The translations under genes and the position numbers were made by a program. A stretch of DNA of 42,235 nt from Gonium pectorale (taxonomy: Eukaryota; Chlorophyta; Chlorophyceae; Chlamydomonadales; Volvocaceae): assembly GCA_001584585.1 (NCBI GenBank), contig LSYV01000050.1, positions 426,530 to 468,764 on the forward strand, given 5' to 3'. Below the pieces are notes generated by a model, which worked only from the letters and a program-made list of their open reading frames with translations, did not search any database and had not been told where the DNA came from. Below, piece after piece: positions 12,838-24,000 of the stretch. Every line of letters begins with the position of its first letter. The stretch's first letter is position 1.

Positions 12838-12916
12838 TTATCCCCGTGCGTCCGCCCCGTGCAATTCACGATACACCACCAAACCGCCAGCCAACCCACT
12901 TCTCACTCCTACCATG

Positions 12917-13474
12917 TCATCGGGCGTTGACTTTGACGAAGCTGTACAGCTGTTCCCACAGGTCCTTGGCTTCCGCGGCCACGCCGGCCAGGTAGAGCTT
13001 GCCGAAGAGCTCAGGCTCGTTGCGCCACAAGGCGTGGGCCACCTTGGAGCCCTCGTTATACGGCGTTCCCCGGCCCTTGCGCAAGAACGCTAGCACCGTC
13101 TCGATGGGCAGCTTCTGCTCCTGAAACCACTCGTGACCCTTCGTCTTGGCAAGCCGTTCCGCGTACTGCTGCCACGACTCGCCCTCGTTCCGGGACTATT
13201 TGCTGCTCAGCACTTTCAGAGTCTCCTCGACGAGGCTGCGCTGGCGAACCAAGGCCAGCACCTCGGAAGACTCCACCAGGCCGGAAACCTGCTCCTCCAG
13301 CAGGGTGTTGGCCTGACCCAGCCGTTTGTAGGCCTGCTCCAGCCGGGAGACGGTCTGCTCCAGCCGGGTGAGGGCCTGCCGCTGCACCGCAGACTCCTGC
13401 CGCTGCTCCGCAAGCTCCTGCCGCTGCTCCGCAAGCTCACTCGCTGTGGCTCCAGGCCAGTGTGATTGTGTCAC
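12917..13474 (-). pseudogene. Heptad-repeat coiled-coil ORF interrupted by one in-frame TAG
   Basis: The minus strand holds 186 codons in one frame, with a TAG at 13198-13196 in the middle and a final TGA at 12919-12917. The first half is a striking string of seven-residue units (LAEQRQE twice, then SAVQRQA, LTRLEQT, VSRLEQA, YKRLGQA), a predicted coiled coil ending at VLSSK. The second half continues as a globular-looking, non-repetitive sequence (NEGESWQQYAERLAKTKGH, GTPYNEGSKVAHALW, DLWEQLYSFVKVNAR). There is no ATG at the front; a TGA lies just upstream, so an acceptor at 13444 (CACAG|CGAG) or a lost 5' part is likely. I do not recognise the family. It could be a pseudogene, a sequencing error at the TAG, or two adjacent pieces of a spliced gene. 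Confidence 0.45.
13373..13435 (-). repeat. 21-bp tandem repeat coding one coiled-coil heptad per unit
   Basis: Two exact 21-bp units (13394-13414 and 13415-13435) and one degenerate unit before them. Each encodes one heptad on the minus strand, so the coiled coil appears to have grown by whole-heptad duplication. Confidence 0.8.
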
Positions 13475-13864
13475 TCAGGGGCTGTGGACTGGCCATTTAT
13501 TCGGCGCCGCTGCGCTGATTTGTGCCACCCTAGCTTCCACTGTATTATTCGTGTGGGCACGTGTAAACATCGAGTGTGTGCGACTATGGCAAAGCAGCTA
13601 TGGCACTCGTGGAGCTGGGGTCGGGGGGGGGTGAGACTGCACGTCTACAGGACACGTGTATGTACGCATGGGATCCGCCGTGCCGTTGAATCCGAAGTGT
13701 GCACCCTTTCACCCGTCTCGTAGTGGATATTTCGAATGCCTATCAATAGGTTGTCTGTGACAACAGGAGAAGTATGATGAGTAGACCGCGCGTTCAACCT
13801 CCGTCAGGAATGGAGGCGAAAGCAAACGGGTAAGGCGTATGAGCCATTGTCAAAGTAAGCAAAC
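13475..13864. other. Intergenic region between divergent loci
   Basis: This region separates the start of the coiled-coil locus (minus) from the first exon of the SAC3-like gene (plus). It probably carries the promoter of the latter, possibly a shared one. A poly-G run lies at 13621-13630. No conserved frame and no clear TATA box are visible. Confidence 0.4.
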
Positions 13865-15709
13865 ATGGCAAATCTACGTGGATCGATGGCATTGACAGCC
13901 ACAAGGAGACTCGAGCACCCCGCCACGCCGGCCCGTGTCACCCTCGCCAGGCGCGCGCTGCCACCCCGACCAACACTCCTGGTCGGCGCAGCTGGCGACG
14001 TGGAGGCGTGTCGCGCCAGCTGGCAGAAGCTGAGGCCACAAGCGGCGGAGCTGCTCCAGCGCGCGGCTGCGGGTTGCGCAAGTAAGCTGGGGCCGCCTAG
14101 CATGCCCTTCCCGTCCTGAGCGTCCAATCGATCCTATAGGCACGGCCCTACGTCACCGCGGCCGTGCTCATGAAACTCGTGTGTGGGCGGGTAACTGGCA
14201 CACTCACATCTCGCGAGTGTTCATGGCCCACACGCAGGCCCTGAGGAGCTAGACGCGGGGGTGCGGCGCTTCCGCTCCCTGCGCGAGTCCCTGGTGGCCG
14301 CATACGTTCAGGACGAGCTTGCTGTACAGGCGAGTGCGCGTGTACGGAGTCCTGATCCCACTTGACGTGTGAACCGGAGTTCTCTCACGGGAGCTGGCTG
14401 GCAACGTGATTACCGGCCTGGGCTTGGCTCCCTCCCAAACGGCAATGCCACGCTCATGTAACGCACGGCACCCACGCGCATGCGCAGGTGTACGAGGCCT
14501 CTGCGGACGTGTGCTTGGCGGCGGGCTGCTGGCCCGAGTACCTCAAGTCCGTCAGCGGCCTCACGTCTCAGCTCTACCCCGCGCAGCAGCAGCAGCAGCA
14601 TGAAGAGCAGCCAATGTCAGGCCAGCGGCAGGAGGGTCAGCAGCACCAACCGCTAGCCGCCGCAGGCGCGGAGACGTGGCACACGCCGGCGGAGCCGCAG
14701 GGCGCCACGGACGGTGCCGGCAGGGGGGAGCGAGGCAGCGCAGCGCCCGCGAGGACAGCAGCTGAAGCAGCAGCCGGCGGAGGGGTAGCGTGCGGCAGGC
14801 GCGGCGAGATGTACTCGGCACACTGCCTGTTCATTGCAATGGCGCCGTCGGGCCGCGTAGCGGACGCGGTGGCGCTGATGCGCAGCCCGCATGCCCTGCC
14901 GTATATGCCGTACGTGCACATGCAGTACGCGCTCAAGGTACGGCGCTGGGCCCGGCGCTGCGCCGGTGGCGGGTTGTGGATGTGGGGCGGCGTCCCTCTT
15001 TTGCGACCCTCTCCCGCACCTCTCACCCCTGGCTGCATTGCCCCCGCGATAGCCTGCCCGCAGTAACCTGATATAGCGTGCCCGGGCCGTAACCTCCGCA
15101 GGTCCTGGCGGCCATGTCCGCGGGCGATTGGCACTCCTGGCTGCGGCTACGCGGGTCGGCCCCTGCAGCGAGCCTGCGCGCCATCCTGGACATGCGAACG
15201 GGCCAGGTGGGCGCACGGGTGCCTCCGTGGGGCACCTGAAGCGGGACCCGACTTGATGACGAGTGTGACCTCAACGCCTCGTTGAGAAACACGCATACTC
15301 GCCAGTTGTCTTGCTGTTGTCCATGCCATTTGGGTGTGCTGATGTCCCACAGGTCCGCACGGCCGCGCTGCGCTGCCTTGCCGCTGCCTTCCGCAACCTG
15401 CCCGCCCAAGCGGCAGCCGCCATGCTAGGCGTCCTGGAGGCGCCCCGTTGCATGGCGGGGACCATATCAGGCGGTGACAGCGACGGTGCAGGTGGTGGTG
15501 GTCGCGGAGCGGTTGCTGGGAGCCCGGGGGAGCTCAGCGCAAGCAAGCCGTCGTTGACCCACGGGTCTGCCGCTTACGCCGCCTTGAGGGCGGCACTTGA
15601 AGCAGCGGCGGCCGCTGGCGTGAAGGGTGCAGCGACTGCGCTGGAATCGTGGTCCGCATGGGCGTCGGGCGGCGATGATGAGGCGGGGGACCTCGCGTTC
15701 CGTGCCTGA
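13865..15709 (+). CDS. SAC3/GANP-like (PCI-type) protein, 5 exons
   Basis: Exons 13865-14081, 14238-14329, 14488-14937, 15102-15206 and 15353-15709 join in phase to a 406-residue protein. Two blocks resemble the SAC3/GANP (PCI-type helical) domain found in mRNA-export, THP3/LENG8 and related proteins. The first is DELAVQVYEASADVCLAAG followed by WPEYLKSVSGL. The second is MQYALKVLAAMSAGDWHSWL, then LRAILDMRTGQVRTAALRCL and AAAFRNLP. Between them lies a low-complexity insert with a Q run, (CAG)5 at 14584-14600, and many G, A and E residues. The C-terminal 90 residues are Gly/Ala-rich. Intron 2 has a GC donor. The ATG at 13865 is the first in frame, but the Arg/Ala-rich first 45 residues may be wrong. 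PSMD8/eIF3k-type relatives are an alternative. The family call is an inference; the exon structure is firmer. Confidence 0.6.
14330..14487 (+). other. GC-AG intron (intron 2 of the SAC3-like gene)
   Basis: The donor is CAG|GCGAGT and the acceptor GCGCAG. Joining gives DELAVQVYEASADVC in phase 0, matching the SAC3 helix pattern. The only near GT donor, inside GCTGTACAG, gives a poor donor and removes the VQ pair. Confidence 0.7.
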
Positions 15710-17186
15710 GGCAGCGGGGCGGAATTGCGGCCCTGCAATAGGATGGGATAGGAGCCACGGATGGGGGTGAGTGGGTTGACAGGCGTTCTCAGTAGAGAGG
15801 CTGGAGGCGCATGTCATGCCTATCCGACGAAGGCTAACTGGCGAAAGGTTCCCAGGCAGGTGGGGTGGGGTGGGGGGTATAGCAGGGGTGGGCACTGGAC
15901 ATGGTGTGAGCATGGGGGCGTTCAGAGGCCTCGGCTGGCGGTAAGTAGGCCTGGACCAAGGGCCGTCCTGGGTGGGGCGCGTCCAATGTGAGCCCCTGTG
16001 CATCTTCTGAACCTTTGTGCGGACATGACCGGACAGGGAGGAAAGGGCCGGGCGGGCCCAACTGCTCACTTGCATCGCCGGCATTGCCTTGTGCCAACCC
16101 TGCCTATTGGAAACGTCGCGCCGGTGGATGTGCATGTCCGTAGGGTAGGGGGTGGGTCCCTGCAGCTAATTGTTTCTTTCAATGCGATGCTGAGAAGTTA
16201 AGGGAACCTGCAGCAGAAAAGGGAGCTTAGCTCGAGCTGCTGGGGCCTGGGGCCTTGGAGCGGCAGGCCTCCGGGCGGCAAGTTGGGGAGCTGTCCACGC
16301 GTACTGACTGCGAGCGCCGCAGACGCTGTTGAGAAGCTGCTGCGTCAGCATACGAGTGCTCGCAATGGTGTTTCGGTCGATTGATCGTTGCCGTGATCGG
16401 ATCTGCATACCGGTATCTGGTGTTGAGCGGTTTGTGGGCCTTCACTTGACCCATTCCTGACCTGTGCAAAGCCGTACCGTACGGTGTTCTGATACCATAG
16501 CCTCTGGATCTAGAAGCCCTCCTGCATGTGGCGTTAAGGATTTGTCGTTCACGTTGGCTGGCACCACGTTGGCAGGCAGCAGATGCGTCCTGCTATTAAT
16601 GTTGCTGAAGGTTGATGGTCGACCCGGACGGTACAAGGGCCACTTCCGTGTTTCCATTAACACGAATGTAGTCACGGCCCTACGTGCTAACATGTAGGTA
16701 CACACCGTTACGATTGCCGGAATCGCAGGCCTTCCCTTCATGGATTTGCTGTGCTGGCACCACGAAACACGGGCGCACAGGAATGGTCACAGATGTTATT
16801 TGACTCACTCGTGGGTTGTCCGGAGCCACAGGCCCTGCAACATTGGTCTGCCACCGCACGCTGATTAGTTTTAGGACACATGACCACACACTCGTACTGA
16901 ACCAGAGTCCACACGACAACAAGCGTCGGCGGCTTCGCAGCCACCACGCTCCGCATTGCACACCGGACCCTCCCTTCCTACTCGCCACGACAGCCCAGGG
17001 AGAGGTGGCTCATTTTATACCATCGCTTAAACCACGCACTTCGGCTGCCTCATGCCGCCAACTGCACGGCCGCGCTGTCCATAGCCCCTAGCGCCGCAAC
17101 AACAGCCCAAGGCCCCTCTAGACCCCATCATCGCATCTACCGCATCCGCGCCTGCCGCTGAAGCTGCCTATCCGCCCTGCTCTACT
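15710..17186. other. Region between two convergent genes
   Basis: This 1.48 kb lies between the 3' ends of the SAC3-like gene (plus) and DHC1b (minus) and presumably holds both 3' UTRs. No reading frame has recognisable content. A guanine-rich tract at 15859-15877 could form a G-quadruplex. I see no clear TGTAA on the plus strand near the SAC3-like stop. Confidence 0.5.
15859..15877 (+). repeat. G-tract with quadruplex potential
   Basis: Four runs of G (2, 4, 4 and 6) separated by single T, with further G runs close behind. It lies about 150 bases past the stop of the SAC3-like gene, probably in its 3' UTR or termination zone. Confidence 0.6.
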
Positions 17187-17190
17187 TTAC
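17186..17190 (-). terminator. TGTAA overlapping the DHC1b stop codon
   Basis: The last codons read GTG TAA, so a TGTAA polyadenylation pentamer overlaps the stop. I see no other TGTAA on the minus strand in the downstream 1 kb. Cleavage normally falls 10-20 nt past the signal, so using this copy would leave almost no 3' UTR. It may therefore be fortuitous. Confidence 0.25.
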
Positions 17191-20100
17191 ACCGACAGGA
17201 AGAGCGACAGACCCGCCAGCACCCAGCTGTCCTGCTCCTCCTGGCCGCTGACGGGCAGCTGCACGCGCGCCAGGAGCTTGGTGCGCTCGCTGGTCATGTA
17301 CAGCGGCGCGTCCATGTAGGTCGAGTAGGCCATGGGCGCGTCTTTGGGCAGCCACGCCAGGCTCATGGGCGGGATGGCGCGGAAGGCGGGCGCCTCGGCC
17401 GTCACGGGGCTTAGGCGGCTGCCGTCGAAGGTTGCGCCTTGCATGATCATGCCGCCCAGCAGCACCACGGGCGCCGCGCCCGCCGCGGCGCGCATTTTGC
17501 CCGCGTCCCAGCTGGTCACCGGCTTCAGCGTGTCCATGGAGCAGCCCAGCGAGCGGGCGCTCTGCTGGCGCAGCGCATTGAGGAAGGTGCCGGGGTGGAA
17601 CACCGAGCTGAGCTCCAGCGGGCCCGCGCCGCCGCTGCCATCCAGCAGGCCGCCCCCGCCCGGCTGCGTGCAGCGCTGCCAGTGGTTCTCGATAGCCAGC
17701 GCCTTGGCCACCACCGCGCGGCAGTAGTCCATGGGCGCCTCGGGGCCCTCCCACGCCGCGTCCCACGCGCCCGGCACCGTGTCCGTCAGGAGCGCCGCGC
17801 CGTTGGCCTGCACGCTGCTGGACAGCGTGTCCGTGCCCTTGAGCACGCGCGCAATGCCGCCCAGCGAGCGGTCAATGAGGGCCACGAGGCTGGCACCCTT
17901 GTAGCGCTCCAGCGCGATGAAGTTCTCCACGGGGCTGCCACCGCGGTCCCCGGTGCCGCGCGAGCGGATGTCCTTCATGGCCGCCTTGAGCGCGCCGGCG
18001 CCCGTCATAAGCTGGTCCCACAGCCGCAACAGCGGCCCCAGCTGCGCCTGCCACTGCGCGCGGTTGAAGCCGCCCGCCGCGTCGGCGCGCAGGCTCATGG
18101 CCTTGAGCTGGCTGATCACGCGCGTGCTGTTGACCTGCTGCGCGGTGCGGTCGATGTTGTCGGGCATGCAGAACAGCCCGGGCGTGTCCACGTCGGGCAG
18201 AGCCGAGATGATGGACACGTAGTCGGCGCGGTGGTTGGTGGTGGGCACCACCACCTTGCTGCCCGGCAAGGGGCGCACCTTGCCGCCCGCCGCGCCGATC
18301 GTCTCCGAGTTGAAGAGGCGGCGCATGAAGGTCTGCAGCACCTGCATGTCGAAGGGGTTGTCCAGGCGGCCGCCGTAGATGGCGTCGTCCAGCAGGCCCA
18401 GCAGCAGCGGCCACTGCGGCGGGCCGCCGGAGCGGGTGGCCTGGCTGATGACGTCCATGCCGCTGCGCAAGTCGGCGAACGAGAACTCGTAGAACTTGGT
18501 CCAGCCCTGCGGGATGTAGGTGCGCCGCTCCTGCACCACCGCATGGAACCAGGACAGCACGAACAGCAGCTGCGCGCGGATGGGCGAGCCGGATGCCAGG
18601 TACTCTGCGGACCAGGCCTCGTAGGTGCGCTGCAAGTTCTTCTTGATGCCGGGAGGCGCCTCGAACGTGATCTGAGTGAGAGACAGGGATTGGGCGAAAG
18701 AAGGCACATGAGAGAAAAGGGCAGCGAGCGGCAAGGTGGGGCCAGGAAGGGGAAGCACCGCACATAAACGCAGCACCTTTCTCTTTGCACGGAAGGCAAA
18801 TAAGCGAGAGCACAACACACCTTGAGGCTCATCTCCAGCAGCGTTGACGGGAACTTCGGATGCGGCTCCGAGGTAAGGAACAGCCGGAAGTTCTCGTGCT
18901 TCTGCAGCATGAGCAGCTCCTTCTCCAAGCTGGGCAGCCAGCTGACCGCCAGATGCACGTTCTTGAGCACCAGCCAGTCGCCGCTCTTGGCGCACTCGCG
19001 CAGCAGCGTCACAGCCTTCTCCGCCTGGCCCTGGCCCATGGCAATCTCAAAGTACCTGCGGACGGAAAAGGGCCCACAGCTGATGGCAGAGGAATTGCAC
19101 GCCAAGCGCCAGCCTCTGGCCCCGCCCTAAGCACTGTAACGAAGGGCAAGGCCGCCAGCAAAACGTCTCGTAGCATATCTGACCCAAACAAACCTGTAAC
19201 CCCGACCCCACCACCTGCAGTCGCCTCCCCACCTGTCCTTGCCCAACGTGGTCGCCGCGTACTCGGATAGCTCCTGCGACGGGTCAGCGCCGGGAGTGGT
19301 GATGAAGAGCACCGGCTCCTCGGGCTTGCTCTCCGAGTCAATGAGCGCCTTGAGCGAGAAGGGCGGCGGCGAGACGGATTTGATGTTGAGCGTGCCGCAG
19401 ATGAAGGACGACATGGCGCTCTGCAGCCGGTCGGGCCGGAAGGCCTTGACCAGCAGCAGCTGCTGGAAGGGGTTAACCTTGCCGCCCGAGATCTTGCCCG
19501 GCAGCGAGTCGGTGGCGCCGCTGGCCCACTGGGCCCACAGGCCCGAGTCGTGCAGCTCCGCGGCGGAGACAAGCTGCGGGAAGGCGGCCGCGAGCGACGT
19601 GAAGGCCGATGACTGCTCCTCGCGCACCCAAGAAGGCTTGGGCGGCGGCGATGCGGCGTCTGGGACGGGCTTGCCCAGGAAGAAGGCCCACTGCGACTCT
19701 GGGAAGAGCGAGGGCTGCAGGTGGCGCGCCATGTGCATGCCGAACGTGAGGCGGTCGGAGTTGAACAGCGAGCGGCTGACGTAGGCGAACACGAGCTCCA
19801 GCAGCGACTCGGCCAGCAGTGCGATGCGTGCCGTGACGTCGCCGCCGGGCGGCGTGTCGCGGTTGAGCGCCTTCTTGAACAGGTTAAGGAAGACGTTGAG
19901 GCTGAAGGTGTACATCTGGTTGAGCGCCTGCAGGTCGGCCAGCAGGAAGTACATGACCGAGCCGCGCGCCGCGATGGGCCGGTACACCTCGCGCTGCTGG
20001 TCCAGGCTGGCCTGCAGCGACTTGGACTCGACCAGCGCCTTCTCCACAGTGGCGGACTTGGTCTTGGTCTCGTTGAGCTTGTCCAGGAGCTCCTTGTTCT

Positions 20101-21000
20101 CCAGGATGTTGCCCGTGCTGGTGGCCAGAGTCTGCAGCAGGTTCTTCTCCAGGTCCGCCAGCGCCACCTTGCACTCGTCCTCCTGCCGCAGCAGCGTGCT
20201 CTTTTGCTCCTCCAGCTCGGGACGCTCCTTCTGCAGCGTCAGGCCCAGCAGCTGGCCCTCCAAGCCGGAGCGCGTGACGGTGAAGTTGGTCACGGCCAGG
20301 AGCGAGCGCGCGTCCGGCGGCAGGTAGGGATCGGGGTTGCGTGTGACGAGGAAGATGCGGAACGTGTCGTTGTAGTCGGTGGCCTTGTCGCCCACCTGCA
20401 CCACGAAACGTGGGCCCTGCCGGTCCAGGTCGCGGCGCAGCAGGGGGTACAGGATGGGCTCCACCTTGTCCACCTCCGCAACCACCAGCGTCTTGCCGAA
20501 GCGCACGGCCAGCTCAAGTGTGGTGGTGAAGCGTTGGTCGGCCATGGTTGTGACCTGGAGGAAGGGGCAGTAAAGGGCAGCAAGAAGGCTCATGCCAGGA
20601 GTGAGGGCCAGGGCCCAATTTGCGCCGAGAAGTGCCCGGGAGAGAGAAACGCGACATGTGTGCAGGCGGCCTCTATGACAGTGCAGGCTAGACCACGCCC
20701 GTACAGAATACCCATGCCAGCCAAGCCAGAGTGGGCACACAGAGCGCACCGCGCCGCCCAGCGCCGTACCTCAATGTTGGCTCCCGTGACCTTGAGGTGC
20801 GTGTTGAGCCACTCGGAGGCCTGGGTAGAGGGGTCGATGATCAGCGGCGAGCGCGAGGTGGAGTTGAGGATGACCACCGCGTTCTGCGCCGACAGCCCAT
20901 CCGCGGGCAGGCCCTCGGCCTTCCACTTGAGCATCTCGCTCTCCGAGCTCAGGAAGCGGCAGATGTCAAACTCAGCCACGCCCAGGTATGTCGTCCACTC
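17187..21000 (-). other. DHC1b: DHC1b exons 56-59 (AAA5, AAA6 and C-terminus, residues 3242-4331)
   Basis: Exons, 5' to 3': 21000-20770, 20554-19233, 19055-18821, 18671-17187. Exons 57 and 59 are by far the largest of the gene (1,322 and 1,485 nt). AAA5 includes [13 protein letters not shown] ([17 protein letters not shown]) and [12 protein letters not shown]. Further anchors are [46 protein letters not shown] ([12 protein letters not shown]), [10 protein letters not shown] and, in exon 58, [20 protein letters not shown]. The C-terminal part has NYIPQGW-like ([20 protein letters not shown]) and [13 protein letters not shown]. Confidence 0.95.
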
Positions 21001-24000
21001 CTGCGGATAGTAAGAGTCAAGGCAAAAGCCGTACGCCAGAAGGCAGGTCTCAGCAGCTGGAGGAAGGCCAACAGGCCGAGGCGCGGGTACATGATCACGG
21101 TACATGAGCCAAACGCATACTAGGCTCAGCCGCCACAGCAACGTCCTATCGTTACCCAGTAGCTGGGTCAATGGCAAGCTCGATATTTCCTATCAGCGAA
21201 CCTTCATGACGTTGAGACGGTGCTCCTCGGGGTGTGCGGGCAGGTAGGTGATGAAGGCCGCAGCCAGCAGCGACGACAGCGGCAGCTCCTTGAGCTGCTC
21301 GCCCAGGGTGCCCACCTGCAGCAACACGTCGAGGCTCCCGGTCAGAAAGGAGGGCCCGTATCCGCATCTCCAGCTAGCACGACGCCTCGGCCAGACCAGA
21401 CGGCACACTTGCAGGTGGCTAGGCTAGAAACACAAAGGAGCCGCGCGGACCGCACTTACCGTGCTCTCCCAGCGGACCTTCTCCCCGCGCAGCCCGTCCA
21501 GCAGCTGCCTGGCCGCCGACAGCGTGGCCTCGGCCTTGTCGACACTCATCTTGAGGCTCTCTGCCTCGCTGGTCTTCTTGCTGAAGTCGTTCTTCAGCTG
21601 CGCCACCGCCGCGTCGAGCTGCACCAGCTCCGACTCGTACTGCGCGATCAGCCGCTGGCTCTCCTCCAGGCTGGCCTGCAGCTTGTGCAGCTCAGCCTCC
21701 AGGGGGGCCACGCGCGTCAGCACGCGGCTGTACTCCAGGTTGGCCTTACACCACTGCGCCATGGGTGCGGCGGCCACGCTGACACGGCGGATGACGGCCT
21801 CCTCGAACGAGTTGCCCTTGGCAGCCAGATGCTTGTCCACCTGAGCGAAGGGATGGCATACATGGGACAGGTGACAGCCAAAGGTCAGCAGCCGGCAGTG
21901 GTGAGTCAGGTACAGCCCGAGGCCACGACCGCTCTGGGTCCTCCAAAGGCGGTGCAGCGCCACATACACCTTGCACGTACCCGTGCGCGGATCTCGGGCG
22001 TAATCTTGTGCGCGTCGTAGTTGATGATGTCGTCCTTTACGGACGACTTGCCCAGGAAGGTCTTCATGTTGTTCCAGCTGGTGTCCTGCTGGCCCAAGAT
22101 CATGAGCACGCCCTCCAGCACGTCGCGGATGGCGTCAGGTGGCATCTTGAGCGAGCGGATCTCGGCAATGTTGTCCTTCTTAATGTTGCCCACCGCCTTG
22201 CGCGCTGAGTCGATCAGCGGCTGCACCTCGGACAGCTCCTCCTCCACCTGAGGCACAGGGAAAGGGAGGCGCATGGCCCATTTGATGGGCTTGTGGGCAC
22301 GTGATAAGAGGACACGAAAGACATGTGGGCGTACGGGTCTCGGAGCTGGGACTCAAGTTGGGCGGAACTGCGTACATGCCGAGTGAATTTGCATCAACAA
22401 GCAGAGGGCCGATCCTGCACTCGCATGTCCACCCGCCCTCACCCCTACCCACCCACCTCAACGCCCCTACCCGTACCCCACACCTGACCCCTGCCCAACA
22501 CAACCATCCGCAGCCCCTCCCCCACCCATACCACCTTGATGCGGCGCTCCTTCATCTGCACCTCCTCAATGGCCGTGCGCTTCTTGAGCACCTCCACCTC
22601 CTTGCGACGGTCAGCGGCCTGTTGGAAATATGGGGACGCCAGGGAAGGTTGGTACACGCCATTCCAGTCCCAGATAATCACGCGGCATACCGGCCCTGGC
22701 ATCCGGATTTCGCATTCGATTGGCAAGGTTCAGGCTTTGGACCGTCAGCAAGGGTGCACGGCCCTCCAATCCGATCGGATGGCGGATTGTAGGGCCGTGC
22801 ACCCAAGGAGCCCTGGCCGCACCTTCATCATCGAGTCCTGAATGTGCACCAGCGCCTCGTCGGCCTCGGCCTGCTTGGCCTTGAGCACTATGCGCTGCTT
22901 CTCCGCCTCCGCGCTCAGCGTGTCCACCGTCTTGGCGGCCTCGGCGAGCTTGCCCAGGCCGCCCTTGAGGAAGTTTTGCTGCTCAAGCACCTGCGGCGGG
23001 GATTATGGTGAGCGTCCGCTGGTCACAACACCGCGCCTGCTGTGGTCTTAAGAGTAGGGTCAGGGAGCTGGCTGGTGGTTGACAATAGGCAGCGCTGCCT
23101 CTGAAAGTTCACACGCACGGAATCTTGAGCCGCGCCCTCGTGATAGACGCATACCTGAGTCCTCTTGCGGTTGTAGATCTGGCCGTACAGCTGCACCAGC
23201 GCCAGATACTCGCGTGTGGTGGTGCTGCCGCTGCCCGTCTGCAGGTGTTTGCGGGAAAGCGCGGCAGCAGAGCTTACTTACGTGCCTGGCATCAGGTACA
23301 CCAGACGGAGGCCCCTGCCGCTATTGGACACAGTTAAGGGAGGAAAGGGACAGGAAAGCTCCAGAGTACGGTGTCAAAGCGGACCCCTAGACAGTCGTCT
23401 GCATCACAGACGCTGAGGTTTCTGCCATTCGGTTACCCACGTGGAAGTGCACCAGGTGGTCGATAAGCTTGCCGGCTCCCAGCTTGGTCAGCTCCTTGCT
23501 GCCCGACACCAGCTCCTTGAGCCGAGCGCCTGAGTGGGGCGAGCAAGGGGAATCGGAACTGAACAACCCAGAGCACACATGCCAACTGCAAAAGGCCGTA
23601 GCGCCCAGTGAGCCAAACAAAATGTAGATGGATGGGACCAGGGGACGAGCGCAAGCTTAATAACCACCGTGGAGCTTGCCCTGCACGCACCTGCGATCTG
23701 CTGCAGGCCCTTGGTGCTCCACGCCTCGATCCACTGCACGCTGCAGCGCGTGAATAGCGCAGGGTTGGCCTCGCAGCGCGCGCGGAACTGGTCGTTGGTG
23801 GGGTCCATGGACACCACAATGTGCAGGTTGCGGCGCACACGGTAGCTGAAGAACGAGTACGAGTTGGAGGGGCCCGTGTACAACGGGTCCTCGTCGCGGG
23901 CCTTGTCGAGCGGCGCCAGCTCCTGCAGGGCAAGGAGGAGGCGTTCCAGTGCTGCAATTATAGAGCTTACTTACGGTTACTATATCACATGACATGAGCC

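Noticed and set aside
12917..13474. Alternative genetic code with TAG read as an amino acid
   Set aside because: The large genes here show no in-frame TAG in any exon, so the standard code is in use; a local mutation or error is more likely.
14321..14330. GT donor inside GCTGTACAGG for intron 2 of the SAC3-like gene
   Set aside because: It gives a weak donor and deletes conserved VQ residues; the GC donor CAG|GCGAGT keeps the domain intact.
17439..18767. 442-codon ORF on the plus strand
   Set aside because: It lies antisense to DHC1b exon 59 and is rich in Arg, His, Ala and Gln, as expected for the complement of GC-rich coding DNA. The minus strand gives a clear dynein match.
19721..21010. 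429-codon ORF on the plus strand, Gln/Leu/Val-rich
   Set aside because: Antisense shadow of DHC1b exons 56-57; it also runs through a real intron of the minus-strand gene.
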